Below are positions 22,877-32,679 of a stretch of DNA of 64,000 nt, one piece after another. The position numbers and the translations under genes were made by a program. Source of the stretch: Phytopythium helicoides (taxonomy: Eukaryota; Oomycota; Peronosporomycetes; Pythiales; Pythiaceae); NCBI GenBank assembly GCA_024867545.1, contig JANFNE010000004.1, forward strand, positions 496,001-560,000, given 5' to 3'. The notes under the pieces are model-generated. The model had not been told where the DNA came from and did not search any database. It saw only the letters and a list, made by a program, of their open reading frames with translations. The number at the start of each line of letters is the position of its first letter. Within the stretch, counting starts at the first letter, position 1.

Positions 22877-24454
22877 CTAGCACGCGCCATACAAAACAGT
22901 CGGCTCAGGGGTGTCGGTCACAGCAGGAGTTACCGTTGGTGTCTCGGTCGAAGTCGAGTCCGTCGAATTCGAGTCCGTCGAATTCTGCGGCCATTCAATG
23001 ACATCTGTCCCATTCGCGTAGATGGTAAAGCCGTCGGTCGCAACAGCTTCCGCATCACTAAGGAAGTCGTTTGCGAACCACATGAAGCGTAGCGAGTCGC
23101 GCGTCGCGATCACACGCGAGCCACCGAACGTGACGTTGTTGGCGACGAGGGACCACTCTGGAATGGCCGAGGCATCGAGACGCGGACCTGCGTGACCCTC
23201 GTAGTTGCCACCCGAGCCCGTCGTGATATAGTACACGCCATTCGTCTCGTCAACAGCGTTCTTGTACACCTTGTTAGTGCGCTCGTACGCGTGGACATGG
23301 CCTGAGATGACGATGTTGACACCATTGGACGAGTACACGTCCTCAAGCTTGGATTGCATACCGCAGTGCGGCTCCGTGTAGGGTGTCCCCGAGTAGTACG
23401 TGCCGTTCCAGCAGTTGTCTGCGTCGGCCGCTTCGATCACAAAGTTGGTTGACGAGCACTGGCATTGGTGGTTGCTCCACGTGTTGTAGAACGGGTTGTG
23501 CTTGAAGACAATGACCCAAGGCGTGATCGACCTGTCGACTCCCGCGAGGTCCTCCTTCACCCATTCGAGCTGTGCATTGCGATCAGCAAGCCAATCAGCC
23601 GTCCCCAGCACCGTCGAGTCCGTGCCGTTCGATCCCGTGTAGTCATCGAGGAAGACGCAGTGCACAAGACCAATGTCAAGCGAGAACCAAGTTCGCAGTG
23701 CTGCCTTGCTCTCCTCCGAGATGGGTGTGTACACGCGGTGAATGTAGCCGAGGTAGTTTTCGGCCTCAAGCGTAATGTCGTCCGGGTACGGCGGGAGGTT
23801 CAGGTGTCCCGAGGACGTGACGACCTCGTGGTTGCCGTTGATGCCTGTCATGGGGAACGCCGACGTGAGGTTCTGCTGCTCGTTCATCCAGTTGTCCCAT
23901 TGGAGGTGCTGCCCGTTGGCGTAGGAGAAGTCGCCAGCGACGACCAGCGCCTGGATGTACTTGCCCTCGAAAGGCTTGATAAGCTCAGCCAGCGTCGTCT
24001 CCGAGTACGTCGTGTCACCCGGATCTCCGACGACGCCAAGAATCGTCTCGACAGCTTCAGATCCAGCCTTGGGCGGCGTCAGGAAGGAGCCCGAGAAGGC
24101 CGAGTCTCCGATCGTGTACGCGTACTTGGTGTTCTCCGCCAGGTTGCAGAGCAGCGCCGTGTGCAGCATTGGCGACGTGTACGTGTAGTTGTACTCGGGC
24201 TCGGACACATTGTAGGACGTCCACGTGCTCTGGGCCGTCACGGAGCCGGCCGACGAAGTACCGGTCACGGTAAAGGCTTCGGCTGCGTCGCTGGCGAACG
24301 AGACTGCAATGCCGTCCGTGCAGCCAACAGCGGAGCTCGAGATTCCCAAGTGAACCTGGGAGACAGTCCCGGCTGCCGCTGCTGTCATGGCGACGGCAGC
24401 GACGGCGGAGGCGGCGGCAGTGGCAGTCAGAAGTTTGGCTTGAGTCATCTCCAC
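22877..24454 (-). CDS. Secreted purple acid phosphatase
   Basis: 525 residues in one exon. Seen: an N-terminal hydrophobic, Ala-rich segment (signal peptide-like, residues about 6-28), an N-terminal fibronectin-like region, then the metallophosphoesterase motifs in order: GDPG (about 142), GDFSY (about 173), GNHE (about 206), VIVFKHNPFY (about 310) and GHVHAYERT (about 387). These are the five metal-ligand blocks of purple acid phosphatases (binuclear Fe-Me), which release phosphate from organic esters. A Ser/Thr-rich tail with many N-glycosylation sites follows, fitting secretion or wall attachment. Odd: GDPG replaces the more usual GDxG form with Met, Leu or Trp, and the fourth block is FKHNP instead of the usual MHxP. 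The frame is clean throughout. Confidence 0.9.
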   Translation of the reverse strand: MEMTQAKLLTATAAASAVAAVAMTAAAAGTVSQVHLGISSSAVGCTDGIAVSFASDAAEAFTVTGTSSAGSVTAQSTWTSYNVSEPEYNYTYTSPMLHTALLCNLAENTKYAYTIGDSAFSGSFLTPPKAGSEAVETILGVVGDPGDTTYSETTLAELIKPFEGKYIQALVVAGDFSYANGQHLQWDNWMNEQQNLTSAFPMTGINGNHEVVTSSGHLNLPPYPDDITLEAENYLGYIHRVYTPISEESKAALRTWFSLDIGLVHCVFLDDYTGSNGTDSTVLGTADWLADRNAQLEWVKEDLAGVDRSITPWVIVFKHNPFYNTWSNHQCQCSSTNFVIEAADADNCWNGTYYSGTPYTEPHCGMQSKLEDVYSSNGVNIVISGHVHAYERTNKVYKNAVDETNGVYYITTGSGGNYEGHAGPRLDASAIPEWSLVANNVTFGGSRVIATRDSLRFMWFANDFLSDAEAVATDGFTIYANGTDVIEWPQNSTDSNSTDSTSTETPTVTPAVTDTPEPTVLYGAC

Positions 24455-25562
24455 GAGGAGAATTGTCGAATGACGGACGGATTGGGACTACATCTGACTC
24501 GCTCGAGCATTGCATGCTGGTGGTCCAGTCTTCAGTCATAGCTGGGAAATGCAGTGCGCTCGCTAGGGTAGCTAGGAATAGAGTCGGATACGGTCAGACT
24601 CATTGAACCTCTCCGTGACGAATATCTGTGAAGTCGACGAGCTTCGATCCCACCTGCTGCTGCCGTATGGCCACTTTCCTCGCTCGATGTGCCGCCAAAG
24701 TTGATGGCGGCGCGTCGGTTCAAGCGCAACAGCAAGGATGAGACCGCCGGATCTGTTGTTGACTTTTTCGTGAGATGGGCTCGCGAGCCGGGCTCAAATG
24801 CAGCGGCGCTCGTCTCTAGAACCTGAACGTGATCGTAAAGGAGAGCTTACGCACACGACGATCTTGGCGATTGGCACGTCGAGCGTACCATTCAGTAACG
24901 CATTCAGCGGACGCGAACGTTTTGATCAGATCGGACACTCTTCACGTTAAGATGCGTGACGCTGCTCCAACAGGATCACATTGGAACGGAGACTAACGAA
25001 CGAGACACATCTAGAGGGAGTAGCACTGGCGATCTGCAGCCTCAACCTGCTGACTGACCAAGGGCCTCTCGCTTTTCCGTTGCAGCAATCCCAACTTTCA
25101 ATGAATGTACCTCGGCTCGCTTCAAGGCCGACTTTCAACAGAAAAAAATCTCAACTCAATCAGCATTGAATCACCCGACAATCGTCAGTGGCGACTGGGA
25201 TTGAGTCGCCGCCAGCAAGATCAGGTCGGTCATCACCCGCAGCCCATACGGCACCCAGAGCCCACCTCGCCACGCACCCCACGTTCATTCAAATGTATTG
25301 TGCAAAACTACTGTACACGTCATCTTCCCAAGTTGAACCTGGCGTGATCCATTCCAAAACCTTTCACAATATATATCCTCAATCTAATAGTTCACATATA
25401 TGCATCAAAACTCCTTATTTCAACTCTATCAATTAGTAAATTGCGATAAACCATGTAAATGCTATACCGCCTATCCAGACCAAATCACCGGGTCCGCAGC
25501 CCGCGCGTAGCTACTCGCCGCTCACTCGCCGACTCGCCTCGCGCCGCCCTCCAAGCCTCGCC
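24455..25562. other. Intergenic region between phosphatase and acyl-CoA dehydrogenase
   Basis: The two genes diverge here over 1.1 kb. No gene seen. Around 25365-25460 it becomes clearly AT-rich (ATATATATCC, ATATATGCATC) in an otherwise GC-rich region; this may be promoter or plain spacer. Confidence 0.5.
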
Positions 25563-27025
25563 ATGCTGTTCCCCGCCGCCCTGCGCCGCGCGTCGCTCGC
25601 GCTCTCGCCCAGGTGCGTCGCTCTGCTCCCCTTTGCGGCGCCCGCGGGCTCGATCTGACGCCTGGAGCGCTCGCTACGTCCCGGAACTCGTGCAGCTTCG
25701 TCAAGGCGCGCGGCTTCGGCTTCCTGTCGGCGCTGCCCGAGGAGCACCAGATGCTGCGGGACATGTGCAGGCAGTACGCGGCCAAGAACCTGGCGCCCAT
25801 TGCGGGTGAGCTCGACCGCGAGCACAAGTTCCCCGTGCAGCAGGTCAAGGAGATCGGCGAGATGGGCCTCATGGGCGTGGCCATCGACGAGCAGTACGGC
25901 GGCGCGGGCCTCGACTACCTCGCCTACGCCATCGCCATGGAGGAGATCAGCCGCGGCTGCGCCTCCACGGGTGTCGTCATGTCTGTCAACAACGTGCGTG
26001 GGCTGGGAGACGCTGCGCGACGCGCTGCTACGGGAGATCTAACGCTCTGTTGTTTGCTGTGCAGTCGCTCTACTGCGCGCCTCTGGACAAGTTCGGCACG
26101 CACGAGCAGAAGGTGGGCTTTACATCTTCTTTTGCTGAGTAGAGGCTGTCGCGCAGCAGCTAACGCCGTGGTTTTCCCATTGCAGGAGGAGCACCTGACG
26201 CCGTTCGCGAGCGGACAGAAGCTGGGCTGCTTCGGACTGAGTGAGCCGGGCAATGGCAGTGACGCTGGCGCCGCGTCGACCACGGCGCGCGTCACGGACA
26301 AGGGGTACGTCCTCAACGGCACCAAGGCGTGGATCACGAACGCGCACGAGGCAGACCAGGCCATCGTGTTCGCGACCACCGACAAGTCGCTCAAGCACAA
26401 GGGCATCAGCGCCTTCATTGTGCCGACCAACACGCCGGGCTTCTCGCTCGGCAAGAAGGAGGACAAGCTCGGCATTCGCGCGTCGTCCACGGCCAACCTC
26501 ATCTTTGAGGACTGCGAGATCCCCAAGGAGAACCTGCTCGGCAAGGAGGGCGACGGCTTCAAGATCGCCATGATCACGCTCGACGCCGGCCGCATTGGCA
26601 TTGCCTCTCAGGCTCTTGGTATCGCCCAGGCCGCCTACGACTGCGCCATCGCGTACGCGCAGACGCGCAAGACGTTTGGTGTGCCGCTTGCCAAGAACCC
26701 CATCATCCAGACTAAGCTGTCGACCATGGCGACCGAGATCGAGGCCGCTCGCCTGCTCACGTGGAAGGCCGCTGTTGAGAAGGACGCTGGCCGCCCGTTC
26801 ACCAAGCTCGCTGCCATGGCTAAGCTCAAGGCGTCGGAGGCCGCGACCATGTGCGCGCACCAGTCGATCCAGGTCCTCGGTGGCATGGGCTATGTGTCGG
26901 ACATGCCTGCGGAGCGCCATTACCGCGATGCGCGCATCACGGAGATCTACGAGGGCACGTCTGAGATCCAGCACCTCGTGATTGCTGGCGCGCTCAACAA
27001 GGAGTTCGCGGAGACCAGCCAGTAA
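25563..27025 (+). CDS. ACADS: Short-chain acyl-CoA dehydrogenase, mitochondrial (4 exons)
   Basis: FAD enzyme for the first step of beta-oxidation (acyl-CoA to enoyl-CoA), passing electrons to ETF. Exons: 25563-25612, 25696-25993, 26065-26112, 26186-27025; all introns are GT-AG (71-83 nt) and the sum gives 411 codons, which is normal for the family. Start [16 protein letters not shown] is an amphipathic, Arg-bearing presequence. Seen: acyl-CoA dehydrogenase signature [36 protein letters not shown] and [16 protein letters not shown]; the Glu in IYEGTSE is the catalytic base position of the short-chain/butyryl type. The frame is clean and the assignment firm, though branched-chain relatives (ACADSB, IVD) cannot be fully excluded. 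Confidence 0.9.
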
Positions 27026-27163
27026 GTAACCAGCTATCCTAAAAGCACAGCTGAATGGTTTTATCGTCGTGTTGGTGTTCATGCGAGTGAATTTATCACC
27101 ATGGGGGGAAAAGAGAAAACAATACCGATGTAGTAGACTCCAGGTCCAACACGCAAAGTCCCG

Positions 27164-28492
27164 TCATGGTCCCGCATGCTCATCAAATGAGCGCTTCTTG
27201 GCTCCGTTGATCGTCACATGGTCGCTCTTGTGATTGTCGTTCCATTGGATGACTTCGGGGATCTTGCCAACGCTCTCGTAAATCTGAAGCAGCCCCAAGT
27301 ACGGATCGACGATAGTCGTGGGAACGCCAGTCATGACGTTATCACGGAAAAACGCAACGAGAGCGTAGATCGCAACATCCGCGATCGTCTGCGTGGTGCC
27401 TCCAACCGCACAGGGTCCACCCCACTTGGTCACCCGTTTCTCCAAACGTCCGAGCATGCAAGGAATGTCGACGGCTGAGAGCTCGAGACGCATTGCACGT
27501 TGGGTCTCGGGGTCGCGCTCTCGATATGACGCATTGAAGAGCGGGAAGTTGTGGCCCTCATCAATTACCGCAAGCAGTTCGTCGATCTTGGCAGCTTGCA
27601 CAAGGTCAGTCGTCGAATACAGGCCAGCAAGAATTCCGACGTAGCGCAAGATGGCGAGCGACTGCGCGACTGTGACGGACGTGCCATTCGTGGTCACTTC
27701 AAGCACAGGTATCTGCTGGAACGGGAGGGATGGCTTTCGCTCTTGGTATTGGGCATAGGTGAGTCGTTCGTCCTCAAATGCAATGCCGCCGATAGCCAAT
27801 GCTAAACGGATCGGCTCGGCCCGGCCAGTTGATGTAAAGTACGTCAGCTTCAGCTTGGGAACGCCATGGGAGAAGCCCCGCCATTCTTTCACCTTTGGGT
27901 GTGCATCCACAGCGGCAATCACTCGTTTGAGTATGGGGTAGTTGTCGAGGGCAGTCGTCGGGACAGGATCTAGCGCACCGCAGCAAACAAACTCGGCCCA
28001 GCTGTGGAGTGCTAGGTGGTGGACAAACAGCTTGCCTTCTTGAAAGTACGGGGTCTTGTCGAGTAGCGAGAGCCTCTCTTCGATGGCAGCAGCGTACCGT
28101 GGGACGACATGCTTGCTAAGGTCTTGCAGTAGCTGGTCTCGCCGATTCGGATCAGGTTCGTACAATGCCGCCCCGAAGTGCTCGCCTGTTTCTTCGAGAG
28201 TATGCAAGATCTCATCAATCTGAAGCGCTGCGATGGTGTTGTTGGTCGGATAGAGACCGCTAAGGCGACCCGCGTACCGGAGAATCGTGTTGGTCTCGGC
28301 AACAACGACCCCGTCAACTTCTAGGACCGGAAGACGCCCAAACGGTAGCGATGGCTTCAATGCGTTGATCTCCTCACGGGTGAGTCGCTCGTCCACGAAC
28401 GGGATGCCACCGATGTAGAATGCCAAGCGAATCGGATCGGCGCGACCAGGACTGTCGAAGTACGTGAGCTTGAGGTGGGGAAATGCACCCAT
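27164..28492 (-). CDS. Fused tandem glutathione S-transferase (two GST modules)
   Basis: One open frame with two complete GST units. Unit 1 starts LKLTYFDSPGRADPIRLAFY, has LPFGRLPVLEVDG and VAETNTILRYAGRLSGLYP, then an all-helical half. Unit 2 starts LKLTYFTSTGRAEPIRLALA, has LPFQQIPVLEV and VAQSLAILRYVGILAGLYS, then its own helical half. The conserved Tyr (TYF), PVLEV cis-Pro and E/Q-S/T glutathione-site motifs are present in both. These are sigma/prostaglandin-D-synthase-like folds that conjugate glutathione to electrophiles. Most GSTs are about 210 residues; this is about double. I chose Met at 28492 because homology begins at once; an in-frame Met lies 25 codons earlier (28567). Unit 1 has Glu-Thr at the glutathione gamma-Glu site and unit 2 Gln-Ser, both acceptable. 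It could act together with the ABCC exporters nearby. Confidence 0.88.
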   Translation of the reverse strand: MGAFPHLKLTYFDSPGRADPIRLAFYIGGIPFVDERLTREEINALKPSLPFGRLPVLEVDGVVVAETNTILRYAGRLSGLYPTNNTIAALQIDEILHTLEETGEHFGAALYEPDPNRRDQLLQDLSKHVVPRYAAAIEERLSLLDKTPYFQEGKLFVHHLALHSWAEFVCCGALDPVPTTALDNYPILKRVIAAVDAHPKVKEWRGFSHGVPKLKLTYFTSTGRAEPIRLALAIGGIAFEDERLTYAQYQERKPSLPFQQIPVLEVTTNGTSVTVAQSLAILRYVGILAGLYSTTDLVQAAKIDELLAVIDEGHNFPLFNASYRERDPETQRAMRLELSAVDIPCMLGRLEKRVTKWGGPCAVGGTTQTIADVAIYALVAFFRDNVMTGVPTTIVDPYLGLLQIYESVGKIPEVIQWNDNHKSDHVTINGAKKRSFDEHAGP

Positions 28493-28838
28493 GACGAAGG
28501 CGGTGGAGCGAAGGAGCTGGCGAATTGAAAAATGATGGCCTAGACATCGAACAGATCGCTGCTCCATGTTGTGGTGCGAAGATTGATCTCGTCATAGTTG
28601 CAGTAGAGCAAGGTGGCAACCGAAGAGTTGCACGAGATGGTTTGGCTGCATCTGCAAGACTCACGTAATCGCCATTGGACTTACAAACATTTCGCCTGAA
28701 AAACGACAAGGGATGACCGTTCAAGCTGAGGCAATGTGGCCTAGAGTTCCAGTGTTCAACCATCCGTGAGTCAGCATTTATTAGGATGCTTTACAAAACT
28801 GCAGGGCGACTGTGTTTTCGCAAGTAGGTTGCATGGAC

Positions 28839-31120
28839 TCATTCGCTGGCATTGCTGTCAGTCGTGGTTTCGACAGTATCTTCCTTAGTATCGACGCCAT
28901 CTTCTTTCGTTGCCGACGCGTCCATCGAAGGGTTAAGAGGGGTGCTCTCAGCCAGCTTGTGCGCAGCTTCCAGCACCGCATTTTCTTCGCCTTCGAGCTC
29001 CTCTTGCTCGGCTTGCTCGGCGCTGGCGCTCTTCGGGAGGAAAGCCTCGCCGGGACAGAGACGCTCGAAAATCGCGCGGGCATTCGCGCTCGCGTTTTCT
29101 AGGTGGGTTTCGAGAGCATGACGGCGATTGATTGTGAAGGTTTGCTTGATGCCGTGTCACTTCGCGAAGTTTCACACACCCACACATTCCGAGGGAAGCC
29201 AGCTCGCTCAACAGTGCCAGTCAGCCTCGGTCGAGCTTTTTCCTTCTGGTGAATCGATGCCAGAGGCACCGGCAGTCAAGGCGTCAATGGTGAAGATGGA
29301 ATGCCAAGCAACCAGCTTTTCCCAAGACGATTGCAGAGTGCCACTGGTCGTTTCAGCTGTCGCATCTGTCGTTCCGTCAAGACTCGCATCAGACGTCTTC
29401 ACAGTTGCGTCACTACCCCTGCTCTCATCGTGATTGCCAGCATTGACATTTGTCTCCTCTGTTTTCCTGGATGTACCTTCTTGGGCAAGTGCACTAGCGA
29501 TAGCTTCTTCCATGACGGCACGCACAAACGTTCTTTGCTTCTCGAGATCGCCAAACCATTCAGGTGGAAGTGGCATGGATACATGGACGAGGAAGAAATC
29601 ACGAGGGCACACATACGCTCCGAAATCAGCTTGCACGACTTGGACAGCGTAAGGATTGTGCAGTTTCGGGTCGTTTGGAGGAATGGCAAGAATGATACGG
29701 CTCTTGGCGTCTCTCAGGCTTTTCTTGAGTAGAAACACACCTCGCAGCACCTTTCCACGAGTCGGTAGCTCGCTGTCAATGGTTTCTTCTGTTTTAAAGC
29801 ATTCACGGTAGCTTCCATTCACAACGACTGCCTCTTTCGCGCGAACTACGCCGCCGTCAGCGCAGTGAATCCCAACCACATTGTTTGACGCCGAGTCGAC
29901 TACAAAACCATCAATGGGGGCGCGAAGAACATAAATCCCTCCGTAGACGGCGCACAATCGGCAGAAGCTCTGTGCGATTTCGCTAATCCCATACAGCGGA
30001 AGCAAGAATGCAGTTCCAGTGAACCGACCAATCGACGATACGTAGCGATAAACTGCCACAAGTCCATCGCGTGCTGTCATCTGTTGGTGGCCGGTTGTGC
30101 CTTGTTGATCCTTTCCAACGGGAAACTGGCGAGCGCAACGCAATACACAACGACCTGCTGCAGCTTGGGCGAAAGCTTGAAGTGTTTTTCCAGTAGGGTC
30201 TGGAATGGACCGTCAAGGAACGTCGAGATGTCGTTGTTTGCAGCCAGGCTAGCCTTGTTCTGGGGACGCTTTAGAGAGCGTCCGAGCGATAGGGAACGTT
30301 CGTTCTTGGTTGTGACGTCTTCGTGGAGGATGTGTGTTTCACCATAATCAGCGACAAATTGCAAAAACTTCATGAGCTGGCGCTTCTCGACCATGCCCAA
30401 CAGCTTGCTCTGAAAGACATCTTTTTTGGAGCAAGGCACCTCCCACACGGCGTCCATTTGCTCAGAAGCGGTCGTCGAAAGCATAACATACGTGTTTTCG
30501 ATCGCGGCAAACTCTAGATATCGACCGACACCAGATGTGATAAGCACCTCGACAAGATCTTCAGACGCCAGCAGCAAACGGGGGTTGATGTCGATGCTGA
30601 AGGATGACGACTTGCTCAGCAGATGTTCGCGGGTATCTTCGTCCGCAAACGCCTCCTCGACCAAGTCGCAGCGAAACGAGTTTTCCATCGGAAGCACTTT
30701 GTACACACTTATGTCTTCTGACGACACAGTTTCCTTAGTTGTCTCGCTCTCTCCAAATTCTGAGGCATCCCCAAAGTTACGCGGCGACGAGCTCTCGTTC
30801 CGGATCCACTTGGTAAAGTGCCTCAGCGGCAGCGACGCGTAGTTGCTTCCATAATAATCGTTCTGCGGGCATATCCTCCTGTCAGTGTCAACTTCATCAC
30901 ATGTTTCAGCTCAAAGCAAAACTGCACCTGGTCGAGATGCAGCACCTTCTTCCCTATGCGCGCGAGAGCTCTGCATTTTTCCACCAACAATCATGCGAAA
31001 TGAGCAAAAATATACGACTACTGGACCTCGACGGCTCCATTACCCCGCGAGGATGGCCTCCGCCATGCCCGTGCCGACCAGCACGACGTCGAACTCGGTC
31101 TCCTTGAGCGTCGCGTCCAT
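28839..31120 (-). CDS. CHM: Rab escort protein / Rab GDI superfamily (REP)
   Basis: Presents Rab GTPases to geranylgeranyl transferase II. Exon 1 (31120-31044) reads MDATLKETEFDVVLVGTGMAE, a dinucleotide-binding start; exon 2 (30970-30928) LARIGKKVLHLDQ; exon 3 from 30862 NDYYGSNYASLPL: the classic GDI/REP N-terminus. Further on LPLYGISEIAQSFCRLCAVY, GGIYVLRAPIDGFVVD match the second conserved block, and near the end FERLCPGEAFLPKS is a REP-type tail, followed by an acidic Thr-rich stretch to TGA at 28839. The longer acidic inserts favour REP over GDI. Odd: near 30078 the frame changes by one missing (or two extra) bases inside a conserved stretch, and a splice or frame change near 29130-29210 links the body to the tail; I could not fix that junction. 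Confidence 0.8.
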
Positions 31121-32018
31121 GCTTTTTTTCCTCCTGAAAATCCCGCTTTTTGCGTTTCTGGCTCGTTCTCGATCAGTTCGAGGCCTCCGAGAGCGCGGTT
31201 TCCTCCACCAGCACCACCACGAGTACCAGCACGTTCAGTAGCAGTCGTGTCAGCTTCCGACGCGCGTATGACACGTAGAGCGCCGCGCCGAACAGCAGCG
31301 CGGCGGCGAAGAAGGAGATCGTGGTGACTTCCCGTTTGGGTTGGCCGAAAGCTCGGAAGCATTGGTGAGTACCGGTTTTGACGGTAACTATAATCTATTG
31401 TCTCTAAGCACGATGTTTCAAAAACGTCAAGCATGATGGAGGTTGTGAGGTGGTGTCGAGTCGAGATTGACGGTCAATGGCTGTGCCTTTGACAGGAGAG
31501 GCGACTCGAATTAAGCCATGACGAAAAGTCGATGCCAGTGTTGCCATGTACGTTAGTGCAGGACGCAGGACCAGGTCATAGCAATGATGAGATGATGGAG
31601 TTGCTCGATCGTGAACTGCATCATTTTCCTGAATCCTGTGGTTCGGTTCCCTGTGAACCTCTCTGAGGAGCTCGTGGCAAGATGCTGAGATGGCAAGAGC
31701 TCATTGCTGTGGAAACCTGCAGCGACCACGGGGAGACGGAGGCAAGCAAGCAGGCCACACAGCGTTTTGCAGAAAGCACGTTGCGATGACGGCGACATTC
31801 AAGACGGCAGCTTCGGACGGGAAAAACAGGTCCATTCCCCTTACGGTAGCTTAGCGCGGCCGGACGAGTCCGGGCGTCTACGCGCTCCCCTCCGCTCGGT
31901 TATCGCCGCACGTCGCGAGCCTGGTGGGGGCTCTTCCAACACGCCGCGAGCCTGTTTCCTGGTGCTGAGCAGTAAGTCGGCAGCCTGAAATACGCGCCAC
32001 GGCGTGGGCACTTAGTAG
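31121..32018. other. Intergenic region upstream of REP; possible small membrane ORF remnant
   Basis: On the minus strand, ending at TGA 31173, an open stretch reads TTISFFAAALLFGAALYVSY and LLLNVLVLVVVLVEE, i.e. two hydrophobic segments, but no start codon is available in frame. It may be a last exon or chance. A perfect hairpin CCGGAC-GA-GTCCGG lies at 31860-31873. Nothing else supportable. Confidence 0.3.
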
Positions 32019-32449
32019 TCAGGCGTCGCCGCCGAACATGTCCATGCCGCCGCCCAGGTCCTGCATTCCGCCAAGTGTCCGTCAGTCTTCTACTTCATCA
32101 CCCACGAGAATGCAAAAAAAGCAAACGCAGCAACACGTACAGCCTCCTCTTCCTCCTCCTTCTTCTCCTCCTCCTTGGGGGCCTCCTCCGCGGCAGCGGC
32201 GCCACCGGCAGCAGCGACGGCGGCTCCGGCAGCCGACGGGCCGCCCGACGAGATGAGCTCGAGGATCTTGCCCTCCTTGGAGAGCAGGCCCGCGAAGAGC
32301 GACGGCCAGTAGGGCTCGACCTCGTTGCCCGAGGCGTGGATGACCGTGGTCAGCGCGTCCGACGTGATCTCGGCCTCGCCGTCGAAGAGGATGAGCGACG
32401 CGTACGAGACGCACAGCTCGTCGTGCTGCTCCTTGCTGATGGTCGACAT
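32019..32449 (-). CDS. RPLP1: 60S acidic ribosomal protein P1
   Basis: Ribosomal stalk protein that recruits GTPase translation factors. Exon 1 (32449-32141) starts MSTISKEQHDELCVSYASLI, continues with the helical P1 domain and an Ala-rich hinge (AAGAAVAAAGGAAAAEE) and acidic KEEEKKEEEEE. An intron at 32140-32061 (GTACGT...GCAG, 80 nt) leads to exon 2, DLGGGMDMFGGDA then stop, which is the conserved acidic C-terminal tail, with the F of the GFGLFD-type end seen as MFGGDA. Total about 115 residues, as usual. P1 rather than P2 from the N-terminal sequence. Confidence 0.9.
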
Positions 32450-32679
32450 GGCTTTGCGTTTCCCCCGCCGCTGGTGTTGGATTAGAGTGAACGAGTCGCC
32501 TGCGGCCGCCCGCCCCAACCTGCCCGAGCTATTGGTTGGCCGTCGGCGTCGATGGCCGACGGGGCGTACTGTGGTTGTGTGACAAAGTGCGAATAAACTA
32601 GATCGTAATTACGCGTAAATAGTATGGACACTGACTGCGGAGAGTGACATGGCTACGGAAAGGCAACTTTGACGTTCAA

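Noticed and set aside
23465..24541. 358-codon plus-strand frame
   Set aside because: Antisense to the purple acid phosphatase, whose motifs are clear.
31850..31910. tRNA-like or hammerhead-like fold
   Set aside because: Lacks a T-loop GTTCGA context and the hammerhead CTGATGA/GAAA core.
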